This document shows positions 48,272 to 58,335 of a DNA stretch of 64,000 bases, piece after piece (position 1 is the first letter of the stretch; the number at the start of each line of letters is the position of its first letter). The notes under the pieces are model-generated. The model worked only from the letters and a program-made list of their open reading frames with translations. It ran no database searches and was not told the origin of the DNA. The position numbers and the translations under genes are program-made. Source of the stretch: Paludibaculum sp. (GTDB taxonomy: Bacteria > Acidobacteriota > Terriglobia > Bryobacterales > Bryobacteraceae); assembly GCA_029973955.1 (NCBI GenBank), contig JARKQJ010000091.1, positions 1-64,000 of the forward strand. The letters run 5' to 3'.

Positions 48272-49666
48272 ATGTCCACCCAGGCTCAGACCGACCCCTC
48301 CTTCGAGCGAGGACTGCCCTCCAACATCTATGCCGAGCGCATGGTGCTCGGCTCCATTCTGCTCAACGGCAACGCCTTCGTCACCGCCGCCTCCTCACTC
48401 TCGCCCGACGACTTCTCCATCGACAAGCACCGCCGCATCTTCCAGCGCATGCTCGACCTCCAGAACCGCGACGAACGCATCGACCGCGTCACCGTCGCCA
48501 ACGAGCTCATGCGCCACAACGAACTCGAGAGCGTCGACGGCCTCGCCTACCTCGCCTCCCTCGACGAAGGCCTCCCCGAGATCTACCACCTCGAGAGCTA
48601 CATCGCCATCGTCCGCGACAAGAGCCTCCTGCGCCAGATGATCTTCTCCGCCCAGGAGACCATCCACCGCTGCATGCTCGCCGAGGACGATCCCGCCCTC
48701 ATCCTCTCCTCCGCCGAAGAAGGCCTCCTCAAGCTCGGCGAGTCCCAGGCCAAGAACACCCTCGTCAGCGCCCAGCAGGTCTTTGACGGTGAAGAGGGCG
48801 GCGTCAATGCCTTCCTCGACCCGGCCCGCCGCGTTCAGGGCACCGGCACCGGCTTCCTCAAGTTCGACGAGATGACCGGCGGCATGCGCCCCGGAGAACT
48901 CATCATCCTCGCCGCCCGCCCCGCCATGGGCAAGACCGCCCTGGCCCTCAACATGGCCATGCACGTCGCCACCAACAAACGCCAGCCCAAGGCCGTGGCC
49001 GTCTTCTCTCTGGAAATGTCCAAGCAGTCGCTGCTCACCCGTCTCATCTGCTCGCTCGGGCGCGTCGATCAGCAGCGTTTCCGCTCCGGCTACCTCGACC
49101 GCGACGAGCGCGCCCGCCTTGGCGCCGCCGCCGCCGATCTCTACGAGGCCCCCATCTTCATCGACGACACCTCCGGCACCACCCTCATGGACATCAACGC
49201 CAAGCTGCGCAAGCTCAAGGCCACCATGCCCTATGAGCTCGGCCTGGTCGTGGTGGACTACCTCCAGCTCATGCCCGCCCCCTCGTTGGGCCGCAACTCC
49301 AACCGCGTCCAGGAAGTGGGCGCCCTCTCCCGCGGCATGAAGCTCATGTCCAAGGACCTCAGCGTCCCCTTCCTCGTCCTCTCCCAGTTGAGCCGCGCCC
49401 CTGAGCAGCGCATCGGCGACCACCGCCCCCAGCTCGCCGACCTCCGCGAATCCGGCTCCATTGAGCAGGACGCCGACATGGTCGCCTTCATCTTCCGCCC
49501 CGAAGTCTACCAGCGCGACCGCGAAGACCTCCGCGGCCAGGCCGAACTCATCCTCGCCAAGCAGCGCAACGGCCCCACCGGCAAGATCAACCTCGTGTTC
49601 CTGCACCAGTACACGAAATTCGAAAACCCGGCCGAAGTCTTCGACGAAGAACCCCCGCCGGCGTAG
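48272..49666 (+). CDS. dnaB: Replicative DNA helicase
   Basis: A 464-residue hexameric helicase. The N-terminal domain (~15-115) reads NIYAERMVLGSILLNGNAF. The RecA-like ATPase (~190-455) has Walker A AARPAMGKTALAL (~216), the catalytic-glutamate region VFSLEMS, Walker B-like LVVVDYLQLM, and the arginine/loop region LADLRESGSIEQDADMV. It unwinds DNA ahead of the fork. The ATG at 48272 fits the length; an earlier in-frame ATG at 48197 would add a non-conserved leader. The usual neighbour rplI is absent. Its stop directly abuts the end of the convergent SRPBCC gene. Confidence 0.95.
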   Translation: MSTQAQTDPSFERGLPSNIYAERMVLGSILLNGNAFVTAASSLSPDDFSIDKHRRIFQRMLDLQNRDERIDRVTVANELMRHNELESVDGLAYLASLDEGLPEIYHLESYIAIVRDKSLLRQMIFSAQETIHRCMLAEDDPALILSSAEEGLLKLGESQAKNTLVSAQQVFDGEEGGVNAFLDPARRVQGTGTGFLKFDEMTGGMRPGELIILAARPAMGKTALALNMAMHVATNKRQPKAVAVFSLEMSKQSLLTRLICSLGRVDQQRFRSGYLDRDERARLGAAAADLYEAPIFIDDTSGTTLMDINAKLRKLKATMPYELGLVVVDYLQLMPAPSLGRNSNRVQEVGALSRGMKLMSKDLSVPFLVLSQLSRAPEQRIGDHRPQLADLRESGSIEQDADMVAFIFRPEVYQRDREDLRGQAELILAKQRNGPTGKINLVFLHQYTKFENPAEVFDEEPPPA

Positions 49667-50110
49667 TCACCGGCAGGCCTCGTCCGTCACCCTGTGCCGG
49701 TACTCGAACATCCGCCGCAACTGCCACCGCGCCAGCCAGCCCAGTAGCCAGTCCACCAAACGTCCCCCCGGCAGAGAAAACTCCACCCGGTCCGTCAACC
49801 GGCACAGTTCCGGCCCCAGCGCATCAAACTCGTGCCGGTGCCGCCAGGTGCGGAACGGTCCCCGCTCCTGCACATCGGCAAACAGCCCATTCTTGCTGTA
49901 TTCCGTGTGCCGCGCCACCCAGCGTTGCCTGATCGGCCCCAGCCGCAGCTCCAGTTCCACCAAGGCCCCCGCCGCCAGCCCGCCCTCCCGGCGGACCACC
50001 CGCGCGTCCTGCCACGGCGGCAGCAGCCGCTGCAATGCGTCCGCGCTCTCATGAAACGCAAAAACCCGCTCCACCGGCGCACCGATGATTGAACTCCAAA
50101 CGAACTGCAT
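49667..50110 (-). CDS. SRPBCC (START-like) ligand-binding protein
   Basis: A 147-residue protein with the polyketide-cyclase/dehydrase pattern: FVWSSIIGAPVERVFAFHES at the N-terminus, a central beta sheet with FRTWRHRHEFDALG, and a long C-terminal helix (GWLARWQLRRMFEYRHRV). The helix-grip fold binds hydrophobic ligands; the ligand is unknown. The gene ends with no gap against dnaB. Confidence 0.72.
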   Translation of the reverse strand: MQFVWSSIIGAPVERVFAFHESADALQRLLPPWQDARVVRREGGLAAGALVELELRLGPIRQRWVARHTEYSKNGLFADVQERGPFRTWRHRHEFDALGPELCRLTDRVEFSLPGGRLVDWLLGWLARWQLRRMFEYRHRVTDEACR

Positions 50111-50214
50111 GCGCCTTTCAGACGCTCGGTGCCGGCAGCCGGTTTTAGAAATGCACCCCCGGCCTGCCTCCCGGGCTGCCTTCGCCCCGGTAAACTGGTG
50201 CTGCGAGACTCTTC

Positions 50215-50877
50215 ATGAAAGCACTACTGCTCCTGTTGGCCGCCGTCGCGCTGGCCGTGCCTGTCGATGCCCAATCCGTGGTCCGCGAGAACATTGAGTG
50301 GCTGGACGTGTGGATCCCCAACACCAACGACCACGCCCTGCCGCGCGTCCTCCTCGTCGGCGACTCCATCACCCGCGGCTACGGCCCCATCGTCGAAAAG
50401 CAACTCAAGGACAAGGCCTACGTCGCCCGGCTCGCCACCTCGAAGAGCCTCGGCGATCCAGCCCTGCTCGATCAGGTGGCGCTGGTCCTGCGCGAGCACA
50501 CCTTCGACATCATTCACTTCAACAACGGAATGCACGGCAGCGGCTACACCGAGGAGGCCTATGCCGCCGCGTTGCCCGAATTGCTGGCCACGCTGCGCAA
50601 GCAGGCGCCGCGCGCCAGGCTGATCTTCGCCACCACCACCGACGTGCGCGAGAAGAACAACCTCGACAAAGTGGATCCCAAGACGGACCGCATGATCCAG
50701 CGCAACAAGCTGGTCTCTGAGTTCGCCGGCCGCGAAAAGATTCCCGTGGACGATCTCTTCGCCGCCATCAAGGACCACCCCGAACTCCACGCCCCCGACG
50801 GCGTCCACTTCAACCAGCAGGGGTCCGCCGCGCTGGCCGCCCAGGTGGTGGAGGCCGTTTCGAAACTCCTGCCGTGA
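50215..50877 (+). CDS. Secreted SGNH/GDSL hydrolase
   Basis: A 220-residue precursor with signal peptide (MKALLLLLAAVALAVPVDAQ). Block I GDSIT puts the nucleophile Ser at residue 51. Block III-like HFNNGMHG and the C-terminal DGVHFN (Asp/His) complete the set. Enzymes of this family remove acyl groups from lipids or polysaccharides. Its stop overlaps the GTG of the following ABC ATPase (GTGA). Confidence 0.82.
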   Translation: MKALLLLLAAVALAVPVDAQSVVRENIEWLDVWIPNTNDHALPRVLLVGDSITRGYGPIVEKQLKDKAYVARLATSKSLGDPALLDQVALVLREHTFDIIHFNNGMHGSGYTEEAYAAALPELLATLRKQAPRARLIFATTTDVREKNNLDKVDPKTDRMIQRNKLVSEFAGREKIPVDDLFAAIKDHPELHAPDGVHFNQQGSAALAAQVVEAVSKLLP

Positions 50878-51611
50878 GTGCCGGCCCCGCTAGAATGGCT
50901 AGTAGCATGGCCGGCGCCGCAAATCAGAACTGCCCGCTCGAAGCGCGCGGCCTCACCAAGGCCTACCGCAGCGGCGAGGCTGAGTTGATTGTCTTTGAGG
51001 AGCTGAATCTGCGCCTGGAGGCCGGCGAACGAGTGGCGCTCACCGGCGAGAGCGGCACCGGCAAGTCCACTCTCCTGCACCTGCTGGGTCTGCTGGACGA
51101 GCCCAGTGACGGTCAGGTCCTGGTGGGCGGCACGGAGACGCGCGGCCTGGCGGAGGCTCCGCTGGCCGCCCTGCGCAACCGCGAAATCGGCTTTGTTTGG
51201 CAGATGAGCACGTTGCTCAAAGAGTTCACCGCGCTTGAAAACGTCATGATGCCGCTGCTCATTCGCGGTGACAAGCGCGAAGCCGCCGCGGAAGCCGCCC
51301 GTGCGCGTTTGGAAGACGTTGGGCTCTCCGAACGCTGGCATCACCTGGCCGGCGAACTCTCCGGCGGAGAGCAGCAGCGCGTGGTGCTGGCGCGCGCCCT
51401 GGCCGGCCGGCCGCGCATTCTGCTGGCCGACGAGCCCACCGGCAATCTCGATGAGCGCACCGGTGTGCACATCATGGAACTGCTGGAGAACGTGCATGAA
51501 AAGCATGCTCTGGCCACGCTCTATGTCACTCATAACCCGGCATTTGCCTCCCGGGCGCACCGGGTGCTGGAGCTGCGTGGCGGGCTCCTCCACGAGAGCC
51601 GCCGCACTTAG
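50874..51611 (+). CDS. LolD-like ABC transporter ATP-binding protein
   Basis: A 245-residue ATPase of the MacB/LolD type: Walker [14 protein letters not shown]-loop FVWQMSTLL, signature [15 protein letters not shown], Walker [13 protein letters not shown] and switch His YVTHN. LolD works with LolCE to release lipoproteins from the inner membrane; no LolC/E-type permease gene is beside it, so its partner is elsewhere. The GTG at 50874 overlaps the GDSL stop; an ATG at 50895 or 50907 is equally likely. No clear ribosome site decides it. Confidence 0.82.
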   Translation: MSAGPARMASSMAGAANQNCPLEARGLTKAYRSGEAELIVFEELNLRLEAGERVALTGESGTGKSTLLHLLGLLDEPSDGQVLVGGTETRGLAEAPLAALRNREIGFVWQMSTLLKEFTALENVMMPLLIRGDKREAAAEAARARLEDVGLSERWHHLAGELSGGEQQRVVLARALAGRPRILLADEPTGNLDERTGVHIMELLENVHEKHALATLYVTHNPAFASRAHRVLELRGGLLHESRRT

Positions 51612-51686
51612 AACTCCCGTCCTGGACCGGCGGAAGAAAATCCAGCCGCGCATTCCGGCCCCGCCGCATCTTACAATTAGAACAAG

Positions 51687-51710
51687 GCGCGCTACCGTTG
51701 TTGAGCGCGC
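51687..51710 (+). repeat. Hairpin in the clpC leader
   Basis: GCGCGCT (51687-51693) pairs with AGCGCGC (51704-51710), about 90 bases ahead of the clpC ATG. No CIRCE-type operator was seen. Confidence 0.35.
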
Positions 51711-51797
51711 GGGAGTTGGCGCGGGCCCCGGTCTGGCCGGCGCGGGGAAGTCTGGGCAACTGGAATCTCGCCCGGATTTCACGAGAGGCGCGAACTT

Positions 51798-54272
51798 ATG
51801 TTTGAACGATATACGGAAAAGGCGAGAAGGGTGATCTTCTTCGCCAGGTATGAGGCCAGCCAGTTCGGCAGCCCGTACATCGAAACCGAGCATCTGCTGT
51901 TGGGACTGCTCAGGGAAGACAAAGCTCTGGCCAACCGCTTTCTGCGGAGCCAGGCCAACATCGAGTCCATTCGCAAACAGATCGAGGCACAGACCACGGC
52001 GCGCGAAAAGGTGCCCACCAGCGTCGACCTGCCTCTCAGTACCGAGTGCAAGCGCGTCCTTGCCTATGCGGCCGAAGAGGCCGAACGGCTGGGCCACAAG
52101 CACATCGGAACGGAGCACCTGCTGCTCGGCCTGCTGCGCGAAGAGAAGGCGTTCGCCTCAGAGATCCTGCAGGAGCGCGGCCTGCGTCTGAACCAGGTGC
52201 GCGACGAGATCGCCCGCGCCACCTCGGAGAAGACCACCGCCAGCCGCCCGAAGGAATCCAGCCTGCTGAGCGAGTTCAGCCGCGACCTCACGCAGTCCGC
52301 CGCCGACGGCAACCTCGATCCGCTCATCGGCCGGGATTACGAACTCGAGCGGGTGGTCCAGATCCTCTGCCGCCGCACGAAGAACAACCCCGTGCTCATC
52401 GGCGAGCCGGGCGTCGGCAAGACAGCCATCGTCGAGGGCCTGGCGCAAAAGATCGCCGAAGGCGACGTGCCCAGCTTCCTCGCCGACAAGCGCATCCTGG
52501 CATTGGACCTCAGTCTGATCGTCGCCGGCACCAAGTACCGCGGCCAGTTTGAAGAGCGGCTCAAGACCATCATGAAGGAGCTGATGGAGAATCAGAACGC
52601 CATCATCTTCATCGACGAACTGCACACCCTGGTGGGCGCGGGCTCAGCCGAAGGCTCGCTCGACGCTGCCAACATCCTCAAGCCCGCGCTCAGCCGCGGC
52701 GAGATCCAGTGCATCGGCGCCACCACGCCGGGCGAGTTCCGCAAGTCCATCGAGAAGGACCGTTCGCTCGAACGCCGCTTCCAGGCTGTGAAAGTGCCGC
52801 CGCCCAGCGAAACGGACGCCTGCAAGATCCTGTTCGGCATCAAGGAGCGCTACGAGAAGTTCCACGCCGTGGCCTATACCGACGAGGCCATCGAGACGGC
52901 GGTTTACTCCTCCAGCCGCTTCATTGCGGATCGCTACCTGCCGGACAAGGCCATCGACCTGATCGACGAAGCGGGCGCGCGTGTGAAGCTGAAGCAGACC
53001 ACGCTGCCGCCGGAGATCAGCGAGATCCAGAAGCGCGTGAAGTTCATCGTTCATCGCATGGAAACCGCCATCGCCAATCACGAGTTCGAAAAGGCGCGTT
53101 TTTATAGCGATGAAGAGCGGAAAGAGCGCGAAAACCTGCGCGTTCTGCGCGAAAAGTACAACCTGGACGACAGTTCCACGGGCATCGTGGACAAGGAAGA
53201 CATCGAGGACGTGGTGGCCCGCTGGACCGGCGTCCCGATGACGGCGATCAAGGAAGAAGAGGTCGCCAAGCTGCTGCGCATCGAAGTGGAGCTGCACAAG
53301 CGCGTCATCAGCCAGGAGAAGGCCATCAATGCCTTGGCCCGGGCCATCCGCCGTTCGCGCGCGGGCCTGAAGTCGCCCAAGCGGCCGGCCGGTTCGTTCC
53401 TCTTCCTCGGACCCACGGGCGTGGGCAAGACGGAGGTGGCGCGGGCGCTGGCGGAGTTCCTCTTCGGCAGCGAGAAGTCATTGATTCGCTTCGACATGTC
53501 GGAGTACATGGAGAAGCACTCGGTATCGAAGCTCATCGGTTCGCCTCCGGGCTACGTGGGCTACGAAGAGGGCGGCCAGCTCACCGAGCGCGTGAAGCGC
53601 AACCCTTATTCGATCATCCTTCTGGACGAGATCGAGAAGGCCCATCCGGACATCTACAACATCCTGCTGCAGGTGTTTGAAGACGGCCAGTTGACCGACG
53701 GCCTCGGCAACACGGTGGACTTCAAGAACACCATCATCATCATGACCTCCAACCTGGGGGCGCGGTTCCTCGACAAGAAGGGCCAGCTCGGCTTCTCCGC
53801 CCAGCAGGCCGGGGGCACCCCGCAGAAGGTGGAGGAGATGGTGCAGGCCGAAGTGAAGCGGGCCTTCAATCCGGAGTTCCTCAACCGCCTCGACGAAGTG
53901 ATCCTGTTCACCTCTCTGGCGGAGGACGATCTGATCCAGATCATCGACCTGATGGTGGGCCAGATCAACGTGAACCTGGAAGCCAAGCAGATCAAGATCC
54001 GCCTGGCGCCGGAGGCGTCGAAGTACATTCTGGAGAAGACCTGCACCGACCGCAGCTATGGTGCGCGTCCGCTGCGCCGGGCACTGCAGAAGTACATCGA
54101 GGATCCGCTGTCCGAAGCGCTCATCCAAGGCTCGCTGGTGCGCCCGGCGGAATACGAAGTGTACCTCGGCGAGACCGGCATCTTCTGCCGCCAGATCGGC
54201 GGCGAAAGCGAAGTGGCCACGGTGGGCGCGGGCCTGGGCGGAGGCGAAGCGATCTCGCTCTACCCGTTCTAA
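51798..54272 (+). CDS. clpC: ATP-dependent Clp protease ATPase subunit ClpC
   Basis: An 824-residue Hsp100 unfoldase that feeds ClpP. Two N-terminal Clp repeats open with [20 protein letters not shown] and [21 protein letters not shown] domain 1 has Walker [10 protein letters not shown] (~202) and Walker [11 protein letters not shown] middle coiled segment lies at ~415-465. AAA domain 2 has GPTGVGKTE (~540) and [10 protein letters not shown]. The C-terminal D2-small domain is complete ([13 protein letters not shown]). GAGAGG lies about 9 bases before the ATG. A strong terminator follows at 54289. Confidence 0.95.
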   Translation: MFERYTEKARRVIFFARYEASQFGSPYIETEHLLLGLLREDKALANRFLRSQANIESIRKQIEAQTTAREKVPTSVDLPLSTECKRVLAYAAEEAERLGHKHIGTEHLLLGLLREEKAFASEILQERGLRLNQVRDEIARATSEKTTASRPKESSLLSEFSRDLTQSAADGNLDPLIGRDYELERVVQILCRRTKNNPVLIGEPGVGKTAIVEGLAQKIAEGDVPSFLADKRILALDLSLIVAGTKYRGQFEERLKTIMKELMENQNAIIFIDELHTLVGAGSAEGSLDAANILKPALSRGEIQCIGATTPGEFRKSIEKDRSLERRFQAVKVPPPSETDACKILFGIKERYEKFHAVAYTDEAIETAVYSSSRFIADRYLPDKAIDLIDEAGARVKLKQTTLPPEISEIQKRVKFIVHRMETAIANHEFEKARFYSDEERKERENLRVLREKYNLDDSSTGIVDKEDIEDVVARWTGVPMTAIKEEEVAKLLRIEVELHKRVISQEKAINALARAIRRSRAGLKSPKRPAGSFLFLGPTGVGKTEVARALAEFLFGSEKSLIRFDMSEYMEKHSVSKLIGSPPGYVGYEEGGQLTERVKRNPYSIILLDEIEKAHPDIYNILLQVFEDGQLTDGLGNTVDFKNTIIIMTSNLGARFLDKKGQLGFSAQQAGGTPQKVEEMVQAEVKRAFNPEFLNRLDEVILFTSLAEDDLIQIIDLMVGQINVNLEAKQIKIRLAPEASKYILEKTCTDRSYGARPLRRALQKYIEDPLSEALIQGSLVRPAEYEVYLGETGIFCRQIGGESEVATVGAGLGGGEAISLYPF

Positions 54273-54288
54273 CGCGATCGATGGAATG

Positions 54289-54318
54289 AAAAAGGCCGCC
54301 CCGCGGGGCGGCCTTTTT
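54289..54318. terminator. Bidirectional intrinsic terminator of clpC
   Basis: AAAAAGGCCGCC (54289-54300) pairs with GGCGGCCTTTTT (54307-54318) with CCGCGG between. The T-run serves clpC on the + strand; the A-run mirrors it for the convergent gene at 54337. Confidence 0.92.
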
Positions 54319-54336
54319 CTGATTTCCTGGCGCCGG

Positions 54337-54627
54337 TCAATCGGTCATGTCGGTGAAGGCCCGGCGGGCGAGCAGAACGGAGCCCACCAGCAGCGCGAGC
54401 TTGACCCAGGTTTCCCGTGCGCCCCAATCCACTGGCGGCAGTTGGAGATACGGGTTGGGCTCTTCCGGCGGTGGGGGCTGTTCCTTTACCAACGCCTGCG
54501 GCTCCACCGTGGAGGGTGGCTCGTAGTTGGTCCCTTGCCCCGAGGATCTACCCTGGGCGAACAGCGGTAGAGCCGTTCCGGCCATAGCAACCAGGCTGAG
54601 GACCAAAACCAATTTGCGCAACAACAT
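54337..54627 (-). CDS. Small exported hypothetical protein
   Basis: A 96-residue protein with a signal peptide or anchor (LLRKLVLVLSLVAMAGTALP), a proline-rich middle (KEQPPPPEEPNPYLQLPP) and a C-terminal hydrophobic segment (WVKLALLVGSVLLARRAF). The ATG at 54627 is used; a TTG at 54633 adds two residues. No family recognised. It ends 19 bases from the clpC terminator. Confidence 0.6.
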   Translation of the reverse strand: MLLRKLVLVLSLVAMAGTALPLFAQGRSSGQGTNYEPPSTVEPQALVKEQPPPPEEPNPYLQLPPVDWGARETWVKLALLVGSVLLARRAFTDMTD

Positions 54628-54754
54628 CCGCAAACTATCATCCTAGCCGAGAAACTCGCGGCCGTGCAGTAGGATAAATCGCCCAGCCCTGGAACCGGGT
54701 GGAGTGGAGTTACTACGAAAGAGGCCTTCAGGTGAGCAACGCCGGATCGCAGCT

Positions 54755-55576
54755 TCACTTGGGCAGAGCATCGAGCCGGTCCTGGGTGGAGCGGATCGAG
54801 GGGGAGGCGGCGGGATAGATCTGGCGCCGGAGCGCGAGCACCCTTTCGAGGATGGCCCGTCCTTTGGCGGAATCGCCCAGGCGAGCTACGAGAGTGCCGT
54901 ATTCATCCAGGGCGGCGAGCGTGAGAGGACTCTGAGCGCCCCAGCGCGGCTCGGCCAAACGGTAGGCCTGTTCGGCGAGGCTGGCGGCCTCTTCCCAACG
55001 GCCGAGGGCGGCGGAGACCCGCGCCGCGCTCACGAGCGACCAGGCGGTCTCCCAGGGATAGACCTCCAGCCCCAGCGGCAGAGATTCCCGCGCCTGCTGC
55101 AGAGTGGCATCCGCTTCCGGCAACCGGTTGAGCCGCATCAGAGCTTCGGCATGAAGGGCTCTCACGATCGCCAGAGGGCCCGCGCGGATGCCCTGCGTAT
55201 AGGCGGATTGACAACGGGCGGCGGCTTGCTTCGGGCGGTTGAGGCCGAGATAGACTCGGGCCTGCCGCACAGCGGCCACCAGGGTGCCCGGGCCTGTGCG
55301 CTCGGAAGCCTTCAGCATGGACTCGGCATTCTTCAGGTCGCCCAGTTCGGAGTAGGTCTCGGCCAGAGCCGCGATGGCCATGCCGCCATAGGGGAAAGGC
55401 AGGTCGGTGGCGCCGGGCAGCAGGTCTCTCAGCGCTTCCGCGAACCGTCCGCTGTGTAGGGCATCCACGCCGTCCCTGTATTTACGGAATTGGATGGGGA
55501 CATCGGGAGGAGCGCCGGGCAGGCTGCCGCCGAGGACCAGCAGAGCCGCAACCGTGTGGAGCATTTGGAATGGCAT
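54755..55576 (-). CDS. Exported TPR-repeat protein
   Basis: A 273-residue precursor with a short signal peptide (HTVAALLVLGGSLPGA). Residues ~35-260 hold TPR-like helices: LHSGRFAEALRDLLPG, AALAETYSELGDLKNAESML, LMRLNRLPEADATLQQA and GRAILERVLALRRQIYP. A protein-interaction role is likely. It follows the cytochrome gene by 18 bases on the same strand and may be part of that operon. An in-frame ATG at 55564 is the alternative start. Confidence 0.72.
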   Translation of the reverse strand: MPFQMLHTVAALLVLGGSLPGAPPDVPIQFRKYRDGVDALHSGRFAEALRDLLPGATDLPFPYGGMAIAALAETYSELGDLKNAESMLKASERTGPGTLVAAVRQARVYLGLNRPKQAAARCQSAYTQGIRAGPLAIVRALHAEALMRLNRLPEADATLQQARESLPLGLEVYPWETAWSLVSAARVSAALGRWEEAASLAEQAYRLAEPRWGAQSPLTLAALDEYGTLVARLGDSAKGRAILERVLALRRQIYPAASPSIRSTQDRLDALPK

Positions 55577-55594
55577 GGTGTCGGCGCCAACCGG

Positions 55595-56677
55595 CTAATT
55601 CTGGCGGGCCTGCGGGACGGCCGCGGCAGGCTGCTTCTTTCTTGGTGGAATGCCCTTGGGGTGGCAGTCGAGGCACTTCACGGTGTGGATGTTGTGCTTG
55701 GAGGCGGGTTTGGCGAACGTCGTATCCATCTTCTCCACGTCGATGCCGCAGTTGGAGAGGCGCGGGTGGCAGTTGGCGCAGGAGGCGCGGGTGGTTTGGC
55801 GGTGCTTGTCGTGGCAGGCCAGGCAACTGAGGCCTTCGTGGACGCCGATGGGCGTGCGGTCGTCGCCGGAGAAGACCTGGCCGGTGGGGAGCGGCGCGTG
55901 GCACTGATAGCAGAGCGCCTGGCGCTGGTCCGGGCTGATTTTCACGGGGCGCTCGCCGTCGCGCATGAGCGGCAGCGGCAGTAGCGCCACGGAGACCGGA
56001 GCCATCTCGCGGCGGTCGAAGAAGGCCAGCGAGGGGCGGAAGATCTCCTGTCGGTTGCCGAGCGTCTTGGCCTCCAGGCGGCGCTGCTCCAGGCGGTGGC
56101 CGGTGCGGTGCATGGCGTGGCAGGAGAGGCAGGGGATGACGGGCTGATCGGAGAGTTCGGCGCGGCGCAGGGTCCAGGGGCCCTGGTTGTTGAGCGGGGC
56201 GACGAGGTCGCGGATGCCGCCGTCGAAGTGGGCGCCGTGGCAGCGCAGGCAGTCGTCCATCAGATGGCGGGTGGAGTTGTGTTTCTGGTCGAGGAAGATG
56301 TTCTTGTAGGCGATGGCGTGCGGGCTGGTGGACCAGGCGGCGAACTCCTGCTGGTGGCATTTCTGGCAGCGCGGGATGATGGCAAAGACATCGGCGGGGC
56401 GCAGGCCGGGCTTCTCGGCGATGTTGCCCTGGAGGTGGTCGTAGACGCGGCGGGCGTTGGTGAGGTGGAAGTTGGGGTCGGTGGTCAGCGCGTCTCCATG
56501 GCAGGCCGAGCAGGGGATGTTGCGATGCGTGGAGGCCTGCCATTTGCCCACGGGGCTGCCCATCTCATGGCAGCGGGCGCAGGCATCCGGTCCGCCGGCC
56601 TCATAGACGAAGCTGGCGGCGGGGACCATCAGGAGGACGGCGGCGCAGAAGACGAGAACAACGATGGCGGCCTTCAT
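55595..56677 (-). CDS. Membrane-anchored multiheme cytochrome c with nine CxxCH motifs
   Basis: A 360-residue protein. Residues ~1-25 are an uncleaved anchor or signal (AAIVVLVFCAAVLLMVPAAS). Nine haem motifs were counted: CARCH, CSACH, CQKCH, CLRCH, CLSCH, CYQCH, CLACH, CANCH and CLDCH. Similar proteins fall into the NrfA/DmsE-type multihaem cytochromes. The ATG overlaps the GMC gene stop (ATGA, 56674-56677), so it likely takes electrons from that dehydrogenase in the periplasm. Partners in known GMC dehydrogenases usually carry about three haems, so nine is unusual. Confidence 0.82.
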   Translation of the reverse strand: MKAAIVVLVFCAAVLLMVPAASFVYEAGGPDACARCHEMGSPVGKWQASTHRNIPCSACHGDALTTDPNFHLTNARRVYDHLQGNIAEKPGLRPADVFAIIPRCQKCHQQEFAAWSTSPHAIAYKNIFLDQKHNSTRHLMDDCLRCHGAHFDGGIRDLVAPLNNQGPWTLRRAELSDQPVIPCLSCHAMHRTGHRLEQRRLEAKTLGNRQEIFRPSLAFFDRREMAPVSVALLPLPLMRDGERPVKISPDQRQALCYQCHAPLPTGQVFSGDDRTPIGVHEGLSCLACHDKHRQTTRASCANCHPRLSNCGIDVEKMDTTFAKPASKHNIHTVKCLDCHPKGIPPRKKQPAAAVPQARQN

Positions 56678-58335
56678 GAGCGCTTGGCCTCCTTGGCGAT
56701 GTGCTGGCCGGCGCGGAAAGCGAGGGCCATGATGGTGAGGACGGGGTTGAAGCCGCCGTTGGTGACGTGGACGCTGCCGTCGACGACGTAGACGTTATCG
56801 ACGTCGTGGATGCGCAGGTTGCGGTCCACCACGCTGGTCTTCGGATCGGTCCCCATGCGGCAGGTGCCGGCCAGGTGCTGGCCGCCGCTGATGCCGGGGC
56901 CGGCCTTCTTCTGCCAGGTTTGGATGGCGCCGGAGGCCTTCAGCCACTGTTCGGCCTTGGCCGCCATGGCGTTGCCGATTTCAATCGTGTGGGGGTGTTT
57001 GTAGCCGGAGAAGCGCGCGACGGGGATGCCGAAGCGGTCGCGCACGTTGGGATCGACCTTGACGCGCGCGTCGAAGATGGGCATCTCCTGGGTGGGGCCC
57101 TGCACGGCGACGGCGCGGCGATAGAACTTGCGGACAAAGTCCTTGTGGGCGGCGCCCCAGCGGGGCAGTCCGGGTGGGCGGAAGCTGCCGATGAACTGGT
57201 AGGGCAGGCGGATGAACTCGTTGGCGAGCATGGCGCCGCCGGCCAGGCCTTCGTTGCCGTGGTTGTAGTCGCAGATGGCGATGCCGGCGCCGGGGCCGAT
57301 GTCGTCGTAGGTCTCTTCGTCGAAGAGGCCGAGGGCGCCGGTGTAGGTATGGCCCTGGAGATTGCGGCCCACCCAGTCGTGGCGGTTGCCGAGCCCTTCG
57401 GGGAAGAGCTTCGATTTGGAGTTCAGCAGCAGGCGTGCGCTTTCGACGGCGCTGCCGGAGACCACCACCACATCGGCGGGCTGCTCCCAGAGGCTGCCGC
57501 CGTTGTCGAAGTAGGCGACGCCGGTGGCGCGGCCGCGCTCGTCGACGAGCACCTCCTTCACGTGGCATCCGGTCCGGAGATCGAGGTTGCCGGTGGCGAG
57601 GGCGGCGGGCAGGACGGTGTTCTGGGTGCCGCACTTGGCGTCCACTTCGCAGGCGAAGCCGACGCACCAGCGGCAGCGCATGCAGGCCGGGCGCCCGCGA
57701 TAGGGCACCGAGTTGCGCAGCATGGGGATGTGGAAGGGATGCAGTCCGAGCGATTTGGCGCCTTTTTCGAGGATGGCGTGCTCCCGCGTGGCGGGCAGCG
57801 GCGGCATGGGGAGGTCGCGCTTGCGCGGGCCTTTGAAGGGATCGGTGGAGACATCGCCGGAGACGCCGATCTCCCATTCGGCCTGTTCGTAGAACGGCTC
57901 CAGGTCGTCGTAGGAGATGGGCCAGTCTTCGAGGGTGGAGCCTTCGAAGGCACGGGGGACCTTGGCGGAGTAGACGCTCCGCATGCGGAAGTCGTTGGGC
58001 TGGAAGCGCCAGGCCATGGCGCCGTAGGAGAGGGTGCCGCCGCCGACGCAGGCGGCGTTGTTGTTGTAGCCGGGGCCGGAGGGCTCGACGATGCGGAGTT
58101 CGCCGTTGGCGCCTTCAATGACGCGCGGATTGCCGTCGTCTTCCGGGCCGAAGGGATGGCCCAGAACGGTGGTGCGCTGATTGCGGAGGTCGTCTTTGTG
58201 GCAGTCGGCGGCGGTGCGCCACTGGCCGCGTTCCAGGAGAACCACCTTCCAGCCGGCGGTGGCGAGTTCCTTGGCGACGATGGGGCCGCCGGCGCCGGCG
58301 CCGATGATGACGGCGTGGACCTTGGGGAGTGCCAT
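56674..58335 (-). CDS. GMC-family dehydrogenase, large subunit (gluconate 2-dehydrogenase-like)
   Basis: A 553-residue flavoprotein. The FAD-binding motif is HAVIIGAGAGGPIVAKEL at the N-terminus. GMC landmarks include NNNAACVGGGTLSYGAMAWR, the cysteine-rich CMRCRWCVGFACEVDAKCG segment, and HLAGTCRMGTDP, followed by VYVVDGSVHVTNGGFNPVLT near the C-terminus. It probably oxidises a sugar or sugar acid and passes electrons on to the adjacent cytochrome. It has no signal peptide, so export is likely by hitchhiking on the Tat signal of the small subunit. Its ATG shares one base with the small-subunit stop (TGATG). Confidence 0.85.
   Translation of the reverse strand: MALPKVHAVIIGAGAGGPIVAKELATAGWKVVLLERGQWRTAADCHKDDLRNQRTTVLGHPFGPEDDGNPRVIEGANGELRIVEPSGPGYNNNAACVGGGTLSYGAMAWRFQPNDFRMRSVYSAKVPRAFEGSTLEDWPISYDDLEPFYEQAEWEIGVSGDVSTDPFKGPRKRDLPMPPLPATREHAILEKGAKSLGLHPFHIPMLRNSVPYRGRPACMRCRWCVGFACEVDAKCGTQNTVLPAALATGNLDLRTGCHVKEVLVDERGRATGVAYFDNGGSLWEQPADVVVVSGSAVESARLLLNSKSKLFPEGLGNRHDWVGRNLQGHTYTGALGLFDEETYDDIGPGAGIAICDYNHGNEGLAGGAMLANEFIRLPYQFIGSFRPPGLPRWGAAHKDFVRKFYRRAVAVQGPTQEMPIFDARVKVDPNVRDRFGIPVARFSGYKHPHTIEIGNAMAAKAEQWLKASGAIQTWQKKAGPGISGGQHLAGTCRMGTDPKTSVVDRNLRIHDVDNVYVVDGSVHVTNGGFNPVLTIMALAFRAGQHIAKEAKRS

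Noticed and set aside
51612..51797. CIRCE or CtsR operator ahead of clpC
   Set aside because: No TTAGCACTC/GAGTGCTAA pair and no CtsR-like heptad repeat; only a GC hairpin is present.
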